64,000 nucleotides of DNA from Sanghuangporus weigelae. Taxonomy: Eukaryota > Basidiomycota > Agaricomycetes > Hymenochaetales > Hymenochaetaceae. Positions 24,645 to 35,192 of the stretch are shown here, one piece after another. Positions within the stretch are counted from its first letter, which is position 1; the number at the start of each line of letters is the position of its first letter. Both the position numbers and the translations under genes were made by a program. The DNA is taken from NCBI GenBank assembly GCA_033182465.1, contig CP137322.1, positions 558,001 through 622,000 on the forward strand. The letters are read 5' to 3'. The notes beneath the pieces were generated by a model. It was not told the origin of the DNA. It made no database searches and saw nothing but the letters and a program-made list of their open reading frames with translations.

Positions 24645-26357
24645 CATGTTCGGTACATCGACCTGTACTCTCCTCAGCTTTTCTTGCCACAAGGCTCACG
24701 AGCGCTCGACGATTTCTTCGAAACTTGCGGCGCCTTCGTCGGATTCGGAATTCGCACATGCTTGAGATGCAGAGACGAAAGAAACACCGACGCGAATAGT
24801 GATAGTGTCTGTGTTTATAATAGAAAAGAGTACACCGGCTTCGTAGGGGATACCTCCGATGAGATTGTTGGTGTAGTTCAGATGCGTTACACCCAGGACT
24901 TCTTGATCTAAACCGTAACTGGATACACGGCATAAAATACCCGCTCCCAAGAATTCATCAGAATGAGACCCAACTTACCCGTCCCCAGTCCACATACCAT
25001 ATTCATCAAGAGTTTGCGAGCTATTCCCATTACTGAGGAGATCGTAACACGCGAAAGCTTGGTAATGATACGAAGAAGGGCCCCAGCTATCAATGAGAAA
25101 CATGAACTGAGACGGACATTCTTTTTTACCCTCTGCATCATGGAAGCGCGGCTCACCTAGGTTCTCAAAAGCCACCAATGGTGACCCTCCCTGCTTGCGG
25201 ATCAAATTCCATCGTCCCTCCAGCGAAGCTCGCTATCATTTGCGAGATCAAGTACGAAGTAAGGCTTGCTTCCTGGAGGGAACGAGAACCTTTCCAGTCC
25301 CGCACGCCGCGTCGACGTCGCCTCCATCTTGTTCTCATTATTCATGGTTATCGCAAAATATCCTGGATAAGCATCTGCATTATTCAAGTTCGTTGAGTAT
25401 ATGTTTGGGTGTAAGCGCGGCGATGGGGTCAGAAAGTGAACAGCATGCAAGCAAAGCGGCTAGGAAACATGGACTGAGATGCTTACCATCTGTGTCATTC
25501 TTTCGAAACCGTTCTCTGGTGTCAAGACGTGTCGTACAGGAGTGGAAACCATCCGGGCAGAACAGCGGCATAATCTCGAAGTTCCCATATGAACCTATAA
25601 TCATCTTAGTGGTACTCTATTCGAGGAAAAGAAGTATTAAAGCTAACCCGTAGACGCTCCCGTTCCGCTGTCGTGTAGGGGACTCAAGCCTCGTATCTGT
25701 TGGGACGCATCTGCAATGTATCCTTTGCGCCGTAAGGACCTTGAACAAGTTACCAAATGCAAATTCTAATTCACCAGCAGGAGCATATCCAGTAAAGTCT
25801 GTTGTGAATTTCACCTATGCGCAATTTCATAATCACCAGCCAGTAAAACAACGGAGCATCTTCCGTGCAATCTCACCATGCCGAATGGAACGGACGCTCC
25901 AGGGATGAGTGCAATCATATTTATGCTCACCTGGGGCAAAACCCTATTTCTGAACCTGAAAAATTGAATCCAGAACTGGAATCCAGCCAATCAGAGGCGA
26001 GCTTTCCAGTTCTGGATCAATTTTTTCAGGTTCGGAAATAGGGTTTTGCCCCAGGTGGCTTGTTTCACATGTCGAAGCACTTACCAGACATTTCCAAAGT
26101 TCTCTTGCGAAGCGGTCTAGTGTACATGACAACAAAGCGCAGACAAGTGATAGGAACTTACCGGTACCAATGAAAGAATTCACAAAAGCTGTGTAATCAA
26201 GCTCAGTTCCGTTCATTGCGTTCGTAGCTGCTTCAATCGCAGTTGAACTTCTGTTCTGAACTTCAGGAGACGGCTGTGCAGTGACCGTAGAGAACTGTAC
26301 GAAGCAAGTTAACCCCAGTGAGATGCATATAAATGGCAGAGATGACAGAGATCCCAT
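24645..26357 (-). pseudogene. GH92 pseudogene, 3'-truncated tandem paralog of the gene at 19801-23573
   Basis: Starts MGSLSSLPFICISLGLTCF, then AQPSPEVQNR and DYTAFVNSFIGT, with the same exon layout as the intact copy: exon 1 26357-26162, the 19-nt micro-exon at 26103-26085, then PGASVPFGM, VKFTTDFTGYAPAG, IRGLSPLHDSGTG, GSYGNFEIMPLFCPDG. Damage visible by comparison: (1) the acceptor before PGASVPFGM reads CAT where the intact gene has CAG; (2) a 130-bp MITE sits in that same intron; (3) after LDLANDS a net 5-nt change shifts the frame; (4) TGG became TGA in the G-G-S-W-G-P segment near 25160; (5) TGA also replaces the AAG codon after EEIVERS near 24700; (6) homology stops after VDVPN at about 24645, removing more than half of the enzyme. 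VNPFIGT also reads VNSFIGT here. No full-length product is possible. Confidence 0.88.
25928..26057. mobile_element. 130-bp MITE with long terminal inverted repeats, flanked by a 3-bp GCT duplication
   Basis: Both ends read CACCTGGGGCAAAACCCTAT inward and stay nearly complementary for about 53 bp, so the element folds into one hairpin with a short loop around 25985-26005. GCT occurs directly on both sides (25925-25927 and 26058-26060) as a candidate 3-bp target duplication. It lies in intron 2 of the GH92 pseudogene. A 3-bp duplication and CAC...GTG ends would suit a CACTA-like parent, but that is inference. Confidence 0.75.
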
Positions 26358-27058
26358 CTTGTCTCGTTTTTTCAGAAATCCAAAGGCTCAAGAGGCGGTT
26401 GTCTGATGTCTGATGTCCAGCCAGCAGAGCTCACCGTCGAGCTCATAGTCTTTATATAGGGTGTCCGATATCTCGCAAAGAGAAAATAAAGCCAAAAGGC
26501 ACCTACCATCCACTAAGGACCAGAAGAAACTCGCGAATCACGGACATTCTTGATAAAAAGGCCAAGAGAGCAAAGCATGTGTGGGCTCATATAAAGTGGC
26601 CGATGTGGTGATCTAGGGAGAAGACAGAAGCACTCGCCTAATAGCAGTGATATTGGGCGATCGGATCATCCAGGATCGTCCGACGGAACGCACCTTATCA
26701 ATGGAAGGCGAAGCAGCGGGCATGTAGAGAGAATAAACAGACAGATGTATCGCAGTATTTCTCTTACGTGCTTGGACCGAAAGAAATGGACGGAGGAGGA
26801 AAGAGTGCACCTACCACGATAAAGGAGCTCTAAAGACGCCGATCGTATATCGTACGTCTTCAATACTTACGTTACGTATCCTAGCATTTCGAAGCTCCGC
26901 ACAGTGCGACACAGGTACACCGTCCGTCTTGCCGGCAATGTCTTCAACAATAAGGTCGAAGTTTGAAGTAAGGTTGTGGAAAATGTAAATAAGAAGTCCT
27001 GTACAAGAGTCGAAAAGTAATGTTATCCGCTTGCGCTTGATCATTCAAGGATTTCAGT
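26358..27058. other. Intergenic region between the GH92 pseudogene start and the paraoxonase-like gene stop
   Basis: About 700 bp. A 77-codon minus-strand frame (27044-26811) has no domain and no splice partner that could be defended. TATATA-like sequence at 26452-26458 may belong to the former GH92 promoter. Confidence 0.4.
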
Positions 27059-28508
27059 TTAAACCGCGACGTCGCACACTGTCAGATGAGGTGCGGCGAT
27101 TCCTGTAAGAGTGTCAAAACGAACCGCAGTTAAGAGAGAGAAGGATCAAAGTCAAAGACATACCGTGCAGGTAAAGTTTCTTGCGTTTTGCATCATAAGC
27201 GACAGAGGTAGAACCGGATGCCAATTCTCCACTGTCTTCAAAGATCTTTTCTACTTTGTATTTCTCGCCGAAGTAACTTCCTTCGCCCTCATTGAGTGTA
27301 ATACGGAGCGCAGAAGATGGCGTCTTGATAGAAGGCGTCTCAAAGTGGACATTGACGAGGTGAAGTGCATGGACGAGACCTGCGCCCCATATTGCCCCAG
27401 TCTGGTCGATTGATAGGTTATCCACGGAGCGTTCTGGGGCATCCAAAAGTCAGCTTTCTCTTCTTGTTTAATTATCAAATATCAATCACCGAGAGGAATA
27501 AGGTCCGTTAGAACAAGCGAATCATCTGTTTGGCGTTCGAACACGTAGATTCTTCCCGAAGTGGAGCTCGCGACGTAGTACTTCCCATCACTTCCGCGTA
27601 CGACTCCATTAGCCCCGACAATGTTGTCCGCTGCGAGCTTGCATCCCTTGTAAGCGTGGCAGTATCCGACGTTAGACCAGCCGAGGTCGAGGAGAGCATC
27701 AATATTTAGCCTTCTAGCCTGTAACTCAAGATCAACAATGTACTCATTGAAATTACGCAAGGCAAAGAAGGCAAAGAGACGCACAAGACTGGTCTTTACG
27801 AATCCGTGATCATTCGTGAAATAGAAGTCCATCTCATCACCCGTCGCCGCAATATCATTGGGAGTCACTATCAGCGGATCCTTAAACGTTGCAATATATC
27901 GCATCGTGTCAGATCCAGGTTTCGTCTCGAAAATCTCCACGACCGAGTCCGCGCCCACTTCTCTCGCGTCTTCTTTCCCTTCAAGCGGTTCTCTATGATT
28001 CACCAAGTATATCAGCAATTCCGACGGATGTTCACGAGAGCGAGCTATGTCCATCCCGTGCAGAGAGAGTCCTCGCGAGAACTTGAAGCCCTCAGTCTCC
28101 AGACGCTTGATACTACAGGTAGACGGATCGAAAAAAGCTACATAGTCCATCGAAGACTTTCCCGTTGCATTCAGCCGGTTCGTTGCGGGAATCCAGTGCG
28201 GACGACTCTGTTGTGTCGAGCATGCCATGTAAAGCAGACCCGTCTCAGGATGCAAAACAATCTCTAGATATGTCAAGTCGCATGAAGCAAGGCGTCAATC
28301 AGATTGGAATCATCGCGACAAGCAAAGAGACGGACGCACTCTCGCAAGCTTGAGCCTCAGGATAGGTCTTACATCGCGTATTGCCTACAGGTCTCACAAT
28401 ACGGCCTTCACCAAGGACCGTGAGCTTTGGCTTGATCTTGAATTGGTAAACGCCGCCAAGGATAGCTGCCACGCCCACAAGGACCGTTAACAGGAATCGG
28501 CCTAACAT
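27059..28508 (-). CDS. Paraoxonase/arylesterase-family calcium-dependent hydrolase, membrane-anchored
   Basis: Six-bladed propeller hydrolase related to serum paraoxonases and SMP-30; activities in the family include lactonase and arylesterase. Five exons on the minus strand: 28508-28340, 28263-27785, 27718-27490, 27433-27164, 27102-27059, about 396 aa. An N-terminal hydrophobic segment (FLLTVLVGVAAILGGVYQF) acts as signal or anchor. Family blocks: CKTYPEAQACEKIVLHPETG, LLYMACST, SLHGMDIARS, PNDIAATGDEMDFYFTNDHG (the N-D-I / N-D-H Ca2+ and catalytic region), NVGYCHAYKGCKLAADNIVG followed by ANGV, SGRIYVFER, VDNLSIDQTGAIWGAG, and the tail GIAAPHLTVCDVAV. The intron 27784-27719 is 66 nt, in frame and without stops, so read-through would insert 22 residues. 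The enzyme looks intact; substrate unknown. Confidence 0.87.
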
Positions 28509-29053
28509 AATCTCCTCGTTATCTGTCTTTCACCTCGACTTCCACTCTTTTCTTGAAGAACGTGGAGGAGAAAGGGACGAAGAAGTAGTCGTTGACGCGA
28601 ACGACACGTCGCCGTATATAAACCTCGGGAGATACGTAGACGAGGCATCATGTGAGAGAGTGAAATCGTCCAACCAGGTCCAACCCTGGTCGACTCGCTA
28701 GTGACGTTGATCCTCACGCCTTGCTAAAGAAGGCAAGGAGCATTCGCTTGGAATAAACCGGGATTGAAAATCATTGAACTCGTATCTCGTCTCCATCTAT
28801 GATCTAAAATCATGAACATTCCAACCACCTTTCTTCACATCACATAAACTCTTGTAGTTACAGATTAAATAGAGTCGCTCTGGAGCGGAAAATACAAGTA
28901 ACGAACGCATACGGTAAATGGTCATCCTATCACTTTTCGTACAAAAAGAACAAATTCTTCTTCAAACACGATAATTGTGCTCAGTACTGATTTCATCGCC
29001 TATTCCAGCACCTTGCTGATATTGCAATTAGTGAAGATCGCAAAACGTGGAAC
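28509..29053. promoter_or_regulatory. Promoter region of the paraoxonase-like gene
   Basis: A TATATAAA-type box is at about 28614-28622, roughly 110 bp upstream of the start on the minus strand. The same promoter block recurs in decayed form at 31330-31530. Confidence 0.45.
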
Positions 29054-30726
29054 TCAAGAGACACAGCTCACCTCGTTGAAGTCAATACTGCTAATGCTAC
29101 CCAAGGTCGCATTTGTACCACCGTTTGCTCCCTTCGCGCCAACTTCCTTCAGATTTATTATAAGCTGGCTACCGAGTACACTCAGAAACACTGGACTCCC
29201 TGTTGCTCTCAAAAGACCTGAGATGAGTGGATTGATATCAAACAAACAGAGCTCCAGTATTTGCAGGACACAGCAGAGGATGACACTATACTCGCGTCAG
29301 ATTCTCTTCAACCCACTGAATTCTAATTGAAATTGAACATATCACTCACAATGCATAGTAAAAAAGCTGATCCTGGACTATGGTGTGGACTAGTTGGAAT
29401 CCTTTGAGTTTCGATGACATTCTCCAGTACTCCGGAATTTTGAAGACCGCGAGTCCCAACAGAATCAATCCATATGTCATAGGTATGGCCCTGCAATTTA
29501 TCAGACAAGGCAGCGATTTTTTGACATGTACCCACCATGAAACGATATCCAACGTTTTGGGGGGATCATTATTACTTCCACAGACGGTGACTCGTTCTGC
29601 AAGACTGAAAAATGCAACTAGAATGCTTCGACTCAGGGGATAGAGTGTGACGAAATGATACAATGCTTTACATTCTTCAACCAGATTTCCATAAATAAGA
29701 ATGCCAAGACCAGCGAGTGCATCGAGTCCGAGCAGTATTTTGAGACTGGCTGATATAATTTTGTCTGAAAGTTCGATGTTCATATGTTCATAAGATACAT
29801 CTGGCTGGCAGAGAAATAATGCACTCACTTTTCTCATAAATTGCCACGACGCGAATAAGCAAGATGTCTGAAATTTCCGAAGATGAAAAATATTGTCCAG
29901 CAGCTGAATGACGCTTGCATACAATCAATCAATACAATAGTAATTAACCCTTATATCTGGATGAGAAAGACTTCAGTGGAACCAAAATTGGGTAACATAC
30001 CAGATAATGTCATTGCCCAAGCCGAGAATTGACCTATGTACGGTCAGTTCGGAAATCTACTCATCTTGCCATAAAGACCTACAGCTGTATAATCAGGTAA
30101 CAAGGATTCGAGATGATCAGAATACCGTATTATCAGATATACGGTAAAGTATAACCATACCTTGCGAAACTTTCTGTGAATCCATCCACTGATGCAAAGT
30201 AAGACTCGATGCTAGATATCTAAGTCATTGTAACATACGAATGATGGTAGAAATAGCAGCTACTAATCCAACCAATCAATTCTGTGTTTTCATGTCAGGA
30301 CCTCCTCGATTTCAACAGCGAATTATCTTGATACCTATTGCAAAATATGTCAAATTTACAAAGCTGTGAGGTGTTTTCTTTGCCATTTCTAAGAGAGTGA
30401 GAAATGTAGGTCGATCGAAAAAGCTCACCCAAATGTATCTTATCTAAAAGCGTGCATACTCAGCATGAAGTTGTTATCTGAATACAACGATAAGTCCATA
30501 CTTCCTTGTCAAGCGAAATGCCTATAGCAACAATAATATTGTAAATGTCCAAATTGTTAATAGAATACATGAAGAGAGCACCTGAATGATATATCAGAAC
30601 TGTTGCAAGAGCCACATTGAAGTATTGCTGAGTGACGACACTAGAAACGACTGATGGCACAAAACTAGGATCAACGGGCTCAGCATCAGAACCAGAGTCA
30701 GAGCGAGGTTGGAGAATGCTAGTCAT
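29054..30726 (-). CDS. DUF6533-family multi-pass membrane protein; exon map incomplete
   Basis: Agaricomycetes carry many such seven-helix proteins of unknown function. N-terminal exons fit well: 30726-30582 (QQYFNVALATVLIYHSG), a 20-nt exon 30521-30502 (GISLDKE) and a 15-nt exon 30443-30429 (IRYIW), which together give the family signature ending LDKEIRYIW. They are followed by KTPHSFVNLTYFAI near 30340-30400. The middle (30300-29930) could not be joined with confidence. Later parts are clear: a segment with ILVAFFSLAERVTVCG and IPMTYGLILLGLAVFKIPEY then VQDQLFYY (29870-29346), and a last exon with PVFLSVLGSQLIINLKEVG and NGGTNATLGSISSIDFNE (about 29304-29054). The 3' end may use a further exon after FNE, since GAG|GTGAGC is a possible donor. 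It may be partly decayed. Confidence 0.6.
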
Positions 30727-31221
30727 GCGGGAACAAATCGAGGTGGGGGGTGACGAACACAAATGCAGAGCAGCCAACGCCTTTAGTACGTAGAGCCGAG
30801 CGAGATTGATCGGAACTTGGACGCCAATTGATCCATGGAATTTACGTTACCCAGAGTACTTGCAGCCGTTCTGAGCAGACACTCGATTTGATAGAAGCAT
30901 GCATGATGTTGTTGCATAGATGAAAGGAATCACCTTGATCCTTGCCAGTAATAAGGCAAACGCGTAACTTAGTATGCCAAAGTAGAAGAGCTCTCGGCCT
31001 GTAGAATCGGTAGACTTGTAGCTCCGAGATATCAACTATGAGGAGTAAGTTTGATATCTGCATTTCTTGAGGAACCATCTTTCTGAGTGATGTACCATTG
31101 TTGTCGTTTCAGATGCAGTTCAGTCGTTGCATGGATTCAAGATGATCCAGATGACCGCTGGACACCACTATGCTGTCCGACCAACGACATCAGTGGACCG
31201 AGGGCGTGACGTTGTTATCTC
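30727..31221. other. Upstream region of the DUF6533 gene, no supported gene
   Basis: About 495 bp. Short minus-strand frames at 30842-31078 contain a hydrophobic stretch but no recognisable family block. Confidence 0.35.
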
Positions 31222-31530
31222 GTGGTCTCACAATATGTCCATCACCAAGGACAGTAAACTTTGGCTCGATTTTGCACTGGGAACGCCTCAACTCGAAGAA
31301 TCGTCACGACGTCTATGAACCGGCTTAACATCATTTCTTCGTTATCTGTCTTTCACCCGACTTCCGCTGTCTTACAGAGCTCGAAAGAGAAAGGAACGAA
31401 GAGACGGCCGTTGACGCAAAAGATACGTTGTATATAAACCTCGGGAAATATGTAGACGAGGCATCATATGAGAGTGAAAACGACCAGCTCGCTGTGGATT
31501 ACGTCGATCTTCACACCTCGCTAAACAAGA
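31222..31530 (-). pseudogene. Decayed duplicate of the paraoxonase-like gene's promoter and first exon
   Basis: Aligns by eye to 28385-28715. Shared landmarks on the plus strand include TCACCAAGGAC, CTTCGTTATCTGTCTTTCAC, TATATAAACCTCGG and GTAGACGAGGCATCAT. The former start reads MLSRF (intact gene MLGRF), but indels and an early TGA end the frame after about 28 codons, and no downstream exons are present. It is a promoter-plus-exon-1 fragment, about 2.8 kb from its source and in the same orientation. Confidence 0.75.
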
Positions 31531-31815
31531 AAAGTGGCAATCTTATTGAAATCGTGGCTACAACTACAACAATCTAAAATCATGTGCACCATTCACGCAA
31601 ACTCTTATGAGAAACTCCGGCGTGGAGAACACTATTCATCAACAGGATCACGTAACGAGGCCATTAATCTGGGGACGAGATACTTTCCAACTACGAACTA
31701 GATACCATTCAAACGCGTGCGTCGAAACTGCTTTGAGGAATGTGAGCATAAAGAAAGACGATTATCTATGTACTCACAATTCAACGGTTCTTAAAATGCT
31801 GGACTGATGGTAGGC

Positions 31816-33357
31816 TTATTGCGCGAACAGAAGATCAATCAACTGGCGCCTTCCTTTAGCGGTCAGCTCAGTCTCGATACATTGCGCCAACTTTTCATTC
31901 TGCAGATGAGGCTTTACCCATCCCTCAGACGTCCTGTTTTCAGATCCTCGAATATCATACCACATAGGAAAAAAATTCTTAATCGCAACATCATTTTGGG
32001 ACTGGAAATAGAGCCAACAACCAATGCACACGAGTTTTGAATTTCCGACATAAGGGAACGCCTGAATTTTGTGGTTCAAGAGATATGCCAGCAGCTGGCA
32101 CGCGGAGTGTGGATTGTGTTTCCCATCGTGATACATGGACATGTCCTTGGTTTTGAATAGACGAAGAAGTTTTGCATGGTATGGTTCGATTATCTCGCTT
32201 GAAGACTCTGGATCTCCTGAGACCGATTCATCATGACCGATTATGGACCAGTCGGCGTCACCGTTCAATATATACGAAAGATCCGAGTCCGTCTGCAAAT
32301 CATATTTCAGGATTCTCTGATGCGCGATTCCGTTTGGGACGATCGTTATTGAGAGTGGCATATGGATGAGAGCATCCATGGAGGAGCTCTGTGAGAGGCG
32401 CAATAGTTCGCGGTACGAACGGTCAAGACTGAAGACCTCGTCCCAGAATCGGCGAAATGCATCTGGAACTCGCACCTGAAAATCATTCTGCACTGCAGAA
32501 AATTTGATGTCAACAGCTGTTCTTCTGCTCGAAGATGCCAAGCACAAAAACTCACGAATAGATGTGCATCTGGAGTAAAACGATGTATCCTCTGCGCTAG
32601 TAAGTGCCATTCTCCCGTTCTCCAAGCGTTCATTGTCCTTAAGTTCAATGTATGCACGGCTCTTGGAAATATGTTGAGCGAGTGCTTGTGCCTTTTCTTT
32701 CCTACCCTGTTCAGAGCCTTCGGACTTGTATTCATCTACTTTAAGATATACGTATCTGAAGAGTAGAAGAAGTTTGACCTCATCCTGAGTCAACCATACG
32801 GACTTCTCGAGATCTCCCGGTCTTGTTATGTATTCCTCTCCATCTTCCACGCCAAAGATGAAGTTCCTCATTGGAGTCGCTATGTCCTTTTCGAAACAGA
32901 CAATCAGACTTTCGATTGAGAAATCGTAGATAAGTCGCAGGAGATCGTCGAGTTTGTCTCTGAGAGTCGAGGACCGGTCCGTAGTAAAGCTAAGCTCCTG
33001 ACCAAGTAAACGATTCTCAGATGCTTCCTTGATTTCCCTCAGACTGCTCCAGACACGCAGCAGATGGTCCTTGGCAGCATCAAGATCTGTGCCGTTGGAT
33101 GAAAATGAAAGGTAAAGATCGAGCCCAGAGTCCGAGACGCGCAATGCGGCTGCGATCTCGTCTTCTTTCTTTGAAACAAGGATATTGGGTATCGCATCAA
33201 GGATCGGGATGATTCGTTGGCCAGACTTGTTTCTGGCGGTGGGATGGAACCGATACGGATATTCTTTCATAGCATCTCGCGGAAATCCAAATTTGACGCC
33301 GTGGACCTGTGAATTCAGGGCCGCGATGAGCTTCTCAGACACAGCAGTGTGCTCCAT
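31816..33357 (-). CDS. Intronless 513-aa protein with a degenerate deaminase-like (OTT_1508-type) C-terminal motif
   Basis: One uninterrupted frame from a clear ATG. Residues 1-400 are mostly helical and charged with no motif I recognise. Near residue 417 comes PHSACQLLAYLL, then AFPYVGNSKLVCIGCWLYF near 435-453. This order (H-x-x-C-Q-L-L followed by PYVGxSKLxCxxC) resembles the fungal OTT_1508-like deaminase family, where HAE and CxxC form the zinc site. Here the Glu expected after HA is not present (H-S-A-C), so the protein may be inactive or the resemblance may be partial. The gene lacks introns, unlike all its neighbours. The assignment is tentative and no function is claimed. Confidence 0.6.
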   Translation of the reverse strand: MEHTAVSEKLIAALNSQVHGVKFGFPRDAMKEYPYRFHPTARNKSGQRIIPILDAIPNILVSKKEDEIAAALRVSDSGLDLYLSFSSNGTDLDAAKDHLLRVWSSLREIKEASENRLLGQELSFTTDRSSTLRDKLDDLLRLIYDFSIESLIVCFEKDIATPMRNFIFGVEDGEEYITRPGDLEKSVWLTQDEVKLLLLFRYVYLKVDEYKSEGSEQGRKEKAQALAQHISKSRAYIELKDNERLENGRMALTSAEDTSFYSRCTSIREFLCLASSSRRTAVDIKFSAVQNDFQVRVPDAFRRFWDEVFSLDRSYRELLRLSQSSSMDALIHMPLSITIVPNGIAHQRILKYDLQTDSDLSYILNGDADWSIIGHDESVSGDPESSSEIIEPYHAKLLRLFKTKDMSMYHDGKHNPHSACQLLAYLLNHKIQAFPYVGNSKLVCIGCWLYFQSQNDVAIKNFFPMWYDIRGSENRTSEGWVKPHLQNEKLAQCIETELTAKGRRQLIDLLFAQ

Positions 33358-33625
33358 CGTGAGGAAGTATCGTAAAGTTTGAAGAATACGAGGCGCGCAC
33401 GTAAAGTCTAACTTATAGTCACGCGTGACTTGTACAGTCTTGTCACTGATTGATGTTATGTAAACGCTTACGTGCTTACTTGCGCAACATACTCAATATG
33501 GCCGAAGTATTACTCTTGCAGATGACGGCTATTCGACATCTGTAAGCTCTTTCGTCTATCACGCTTTACCTCCCAAAACTCTTCAACACCCACAAAGTAA
33601 ATGAAGCAAGACACAGGATTCACTG

Positions 33626-34326
33626 CTATTCGTCTTTGAGGGTCAATTTCTCCATCCTCTTCGCAATATCCCCAACAGCCTCCCACACCTCATCCGTTCC
33701 CTCCCCATTCACCCCAAAATGCTGCTTCTCGAATGCACTCAATGGACCAAGTACATACTCTTTCGCATCCCCTGATCTCCCCACCCCTACCTGAATGCGA
33801 AAGTAGTCTAGAGTGTGGAGGAACTTGTTGACGGATCGGATACCCCTATGACCGTCTGGTTCGCCACCGTATCTGACCCTCAGACGTGCGGGCTGAAGCT
33901 TCATTGTGTCGTGCATGACGATGATGGAGTAAGGTTGTATTCCGGCGTATCGAGAGGCTTTAGCGATGGGCTGGCCTTGGACGTTCATCGGTGGTCCTGT
34001 CAAGACCCAAGGGACATGTGTGAATGTACGGGATGTTGCAGAAACGAAAAGAAACAGACTCACGGGCCTTGAAGAGGTATAAATGTACAGGCTTGTCGTT
34101 GAGAGTCGTCTCGCCGTCTGCAATGAAACCATCCAAACCCGCATTCAAGGTTGGCTTCAAGCCTAGACGTTCAGCAAATGAGTCAAGGATGTAGTGTCCT
34201 ATGCTAATGTGTATAAGAAAGAAATGTTAGTTGGGTAGATGCAGTTTTGTACGCGTACCTATGCCGTGTCCTTGGAAGAGGTAAATTTCCCAGTCCAGTT
34301 AACAATATACGCGGTACGGTGGACAT
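33626..34326 (-). CDS. PTH1: Peptidyl-tRNA hydrolase, bacterial/mitochondrial Pth type
   Basis: Pth frees tRNA from prematurely released peptidyl-tRNA. Three exons: 34326-34259, 34203-34064, 33996-33626, about 192 aa. Motifs: LLTGLGNLPLPRTRHSIGHY, with the catalytic His in RHS (family TRHNxG); ILDSFAERLG; PMNVQGQPIAKASRYAGI (family MNxSG segment); IIVMHDTMKLQPARLRVRYG (family HDDLDLPxGxxR); GHRGIRSVNKFL (family GHNGLRSI); FRIQVGVGRSGDAKEYVLG (family R-x-GIGRP). Several usually invariant residues are changed (N to S after His, HDD to HDT, GHN to GHR), as is common in fungal members. No obvious mitochondrial presequence is visible. Confidence 0.85.
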
Positions 34327-35192
34327 TAGATTCTGGAGAAAAACGAAGAAAGAACATGTAGAACATTACTTGGACCTTTAACAGACTACAATGAACTTTA
34401 CACACCTTTTAAATAGGATATGTAAAAATGAAGAAATTTGCTTTGACTTGAAGAGGATAACGATCACGTTGGCAAGGATGATACGGTTACTGATGGCGAA
34501 CACCGACGCAAAAGGAAGGAAGATCTTCGTCTCGGGTATTAAGAACGGATGTCAGGTCCCGACCAATGAGTCCTTCTGGGGTAGGGACAACGTCAACGCG
34601 GTTGTATCACAGTGGGAAAAGAAAAGCTCACTACGGGAAAGATGATAACCCAAGGGCGCAAAATGTTGGTCATGTGATGCCCGGATGTAGGAAGACCGGC
34701 TCTGTCGTCACTGACCTTGTCTTCTTTTCTCCATACTTCACGCCTTTTGAATTCGTGTTGAGGCATTGTTGCGGCAACGCCAGGGCCTCCGCAATAGTCT
34801 TCCGTATACCAGGAAGTTTCGGATTCTCTGACCTCAAGTCTCGAAAAGCGGAACTTTTTTTGTCTGGTTCTGTTTCCTCATATCGGAGGCAAAAATCCGA
34901 AATCGTCCTAATTCATTTACATCTTATCGTATTGCATGCCAAGTATGTCCTTTGCTTTTGTCTGCTGTATCATCATATTTACTCATTCGCTCCCTCTCCA
35001 TAACCATAAATTACCCAAGCTAATTTGAAATCCACCGGCTCCACTCGATAAGACACCGCCAACGTGCGTGCCAGGTGCAGGTCGGAGAAGAGTACGAGGG
35101 AACGGGAACGTGAACGTGATTTTCAAGTTTTTAGTTGACCTCGGATCTCCTTTCCATACGACCGACCTGCAGGCTTGACATACACCAATACG
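34327..35192. promoter_or_regulatory. Divergent upstream region of PTH1 and the PAQR gene
   Basis: About 865 bp between divergent starts. A 145-codon open frame at 34566-35003 has no domain and low confidence. No TATA box stands out. Confidence 0.35.

Noticed and set aside
26811-27044. 77-codon minus-strand frame between GH92 pseudogene and paraoxonase-like gene
   Set aside because: No family match, no plausible exon partners, overlaps the 3' flank of the paraoxonase-like gene.
34566-35003. 145-codon frame upstream of the PAQR gene
   Set aside because: No domain, composition like intergenic sequence, lies in a divergent promoter interval.
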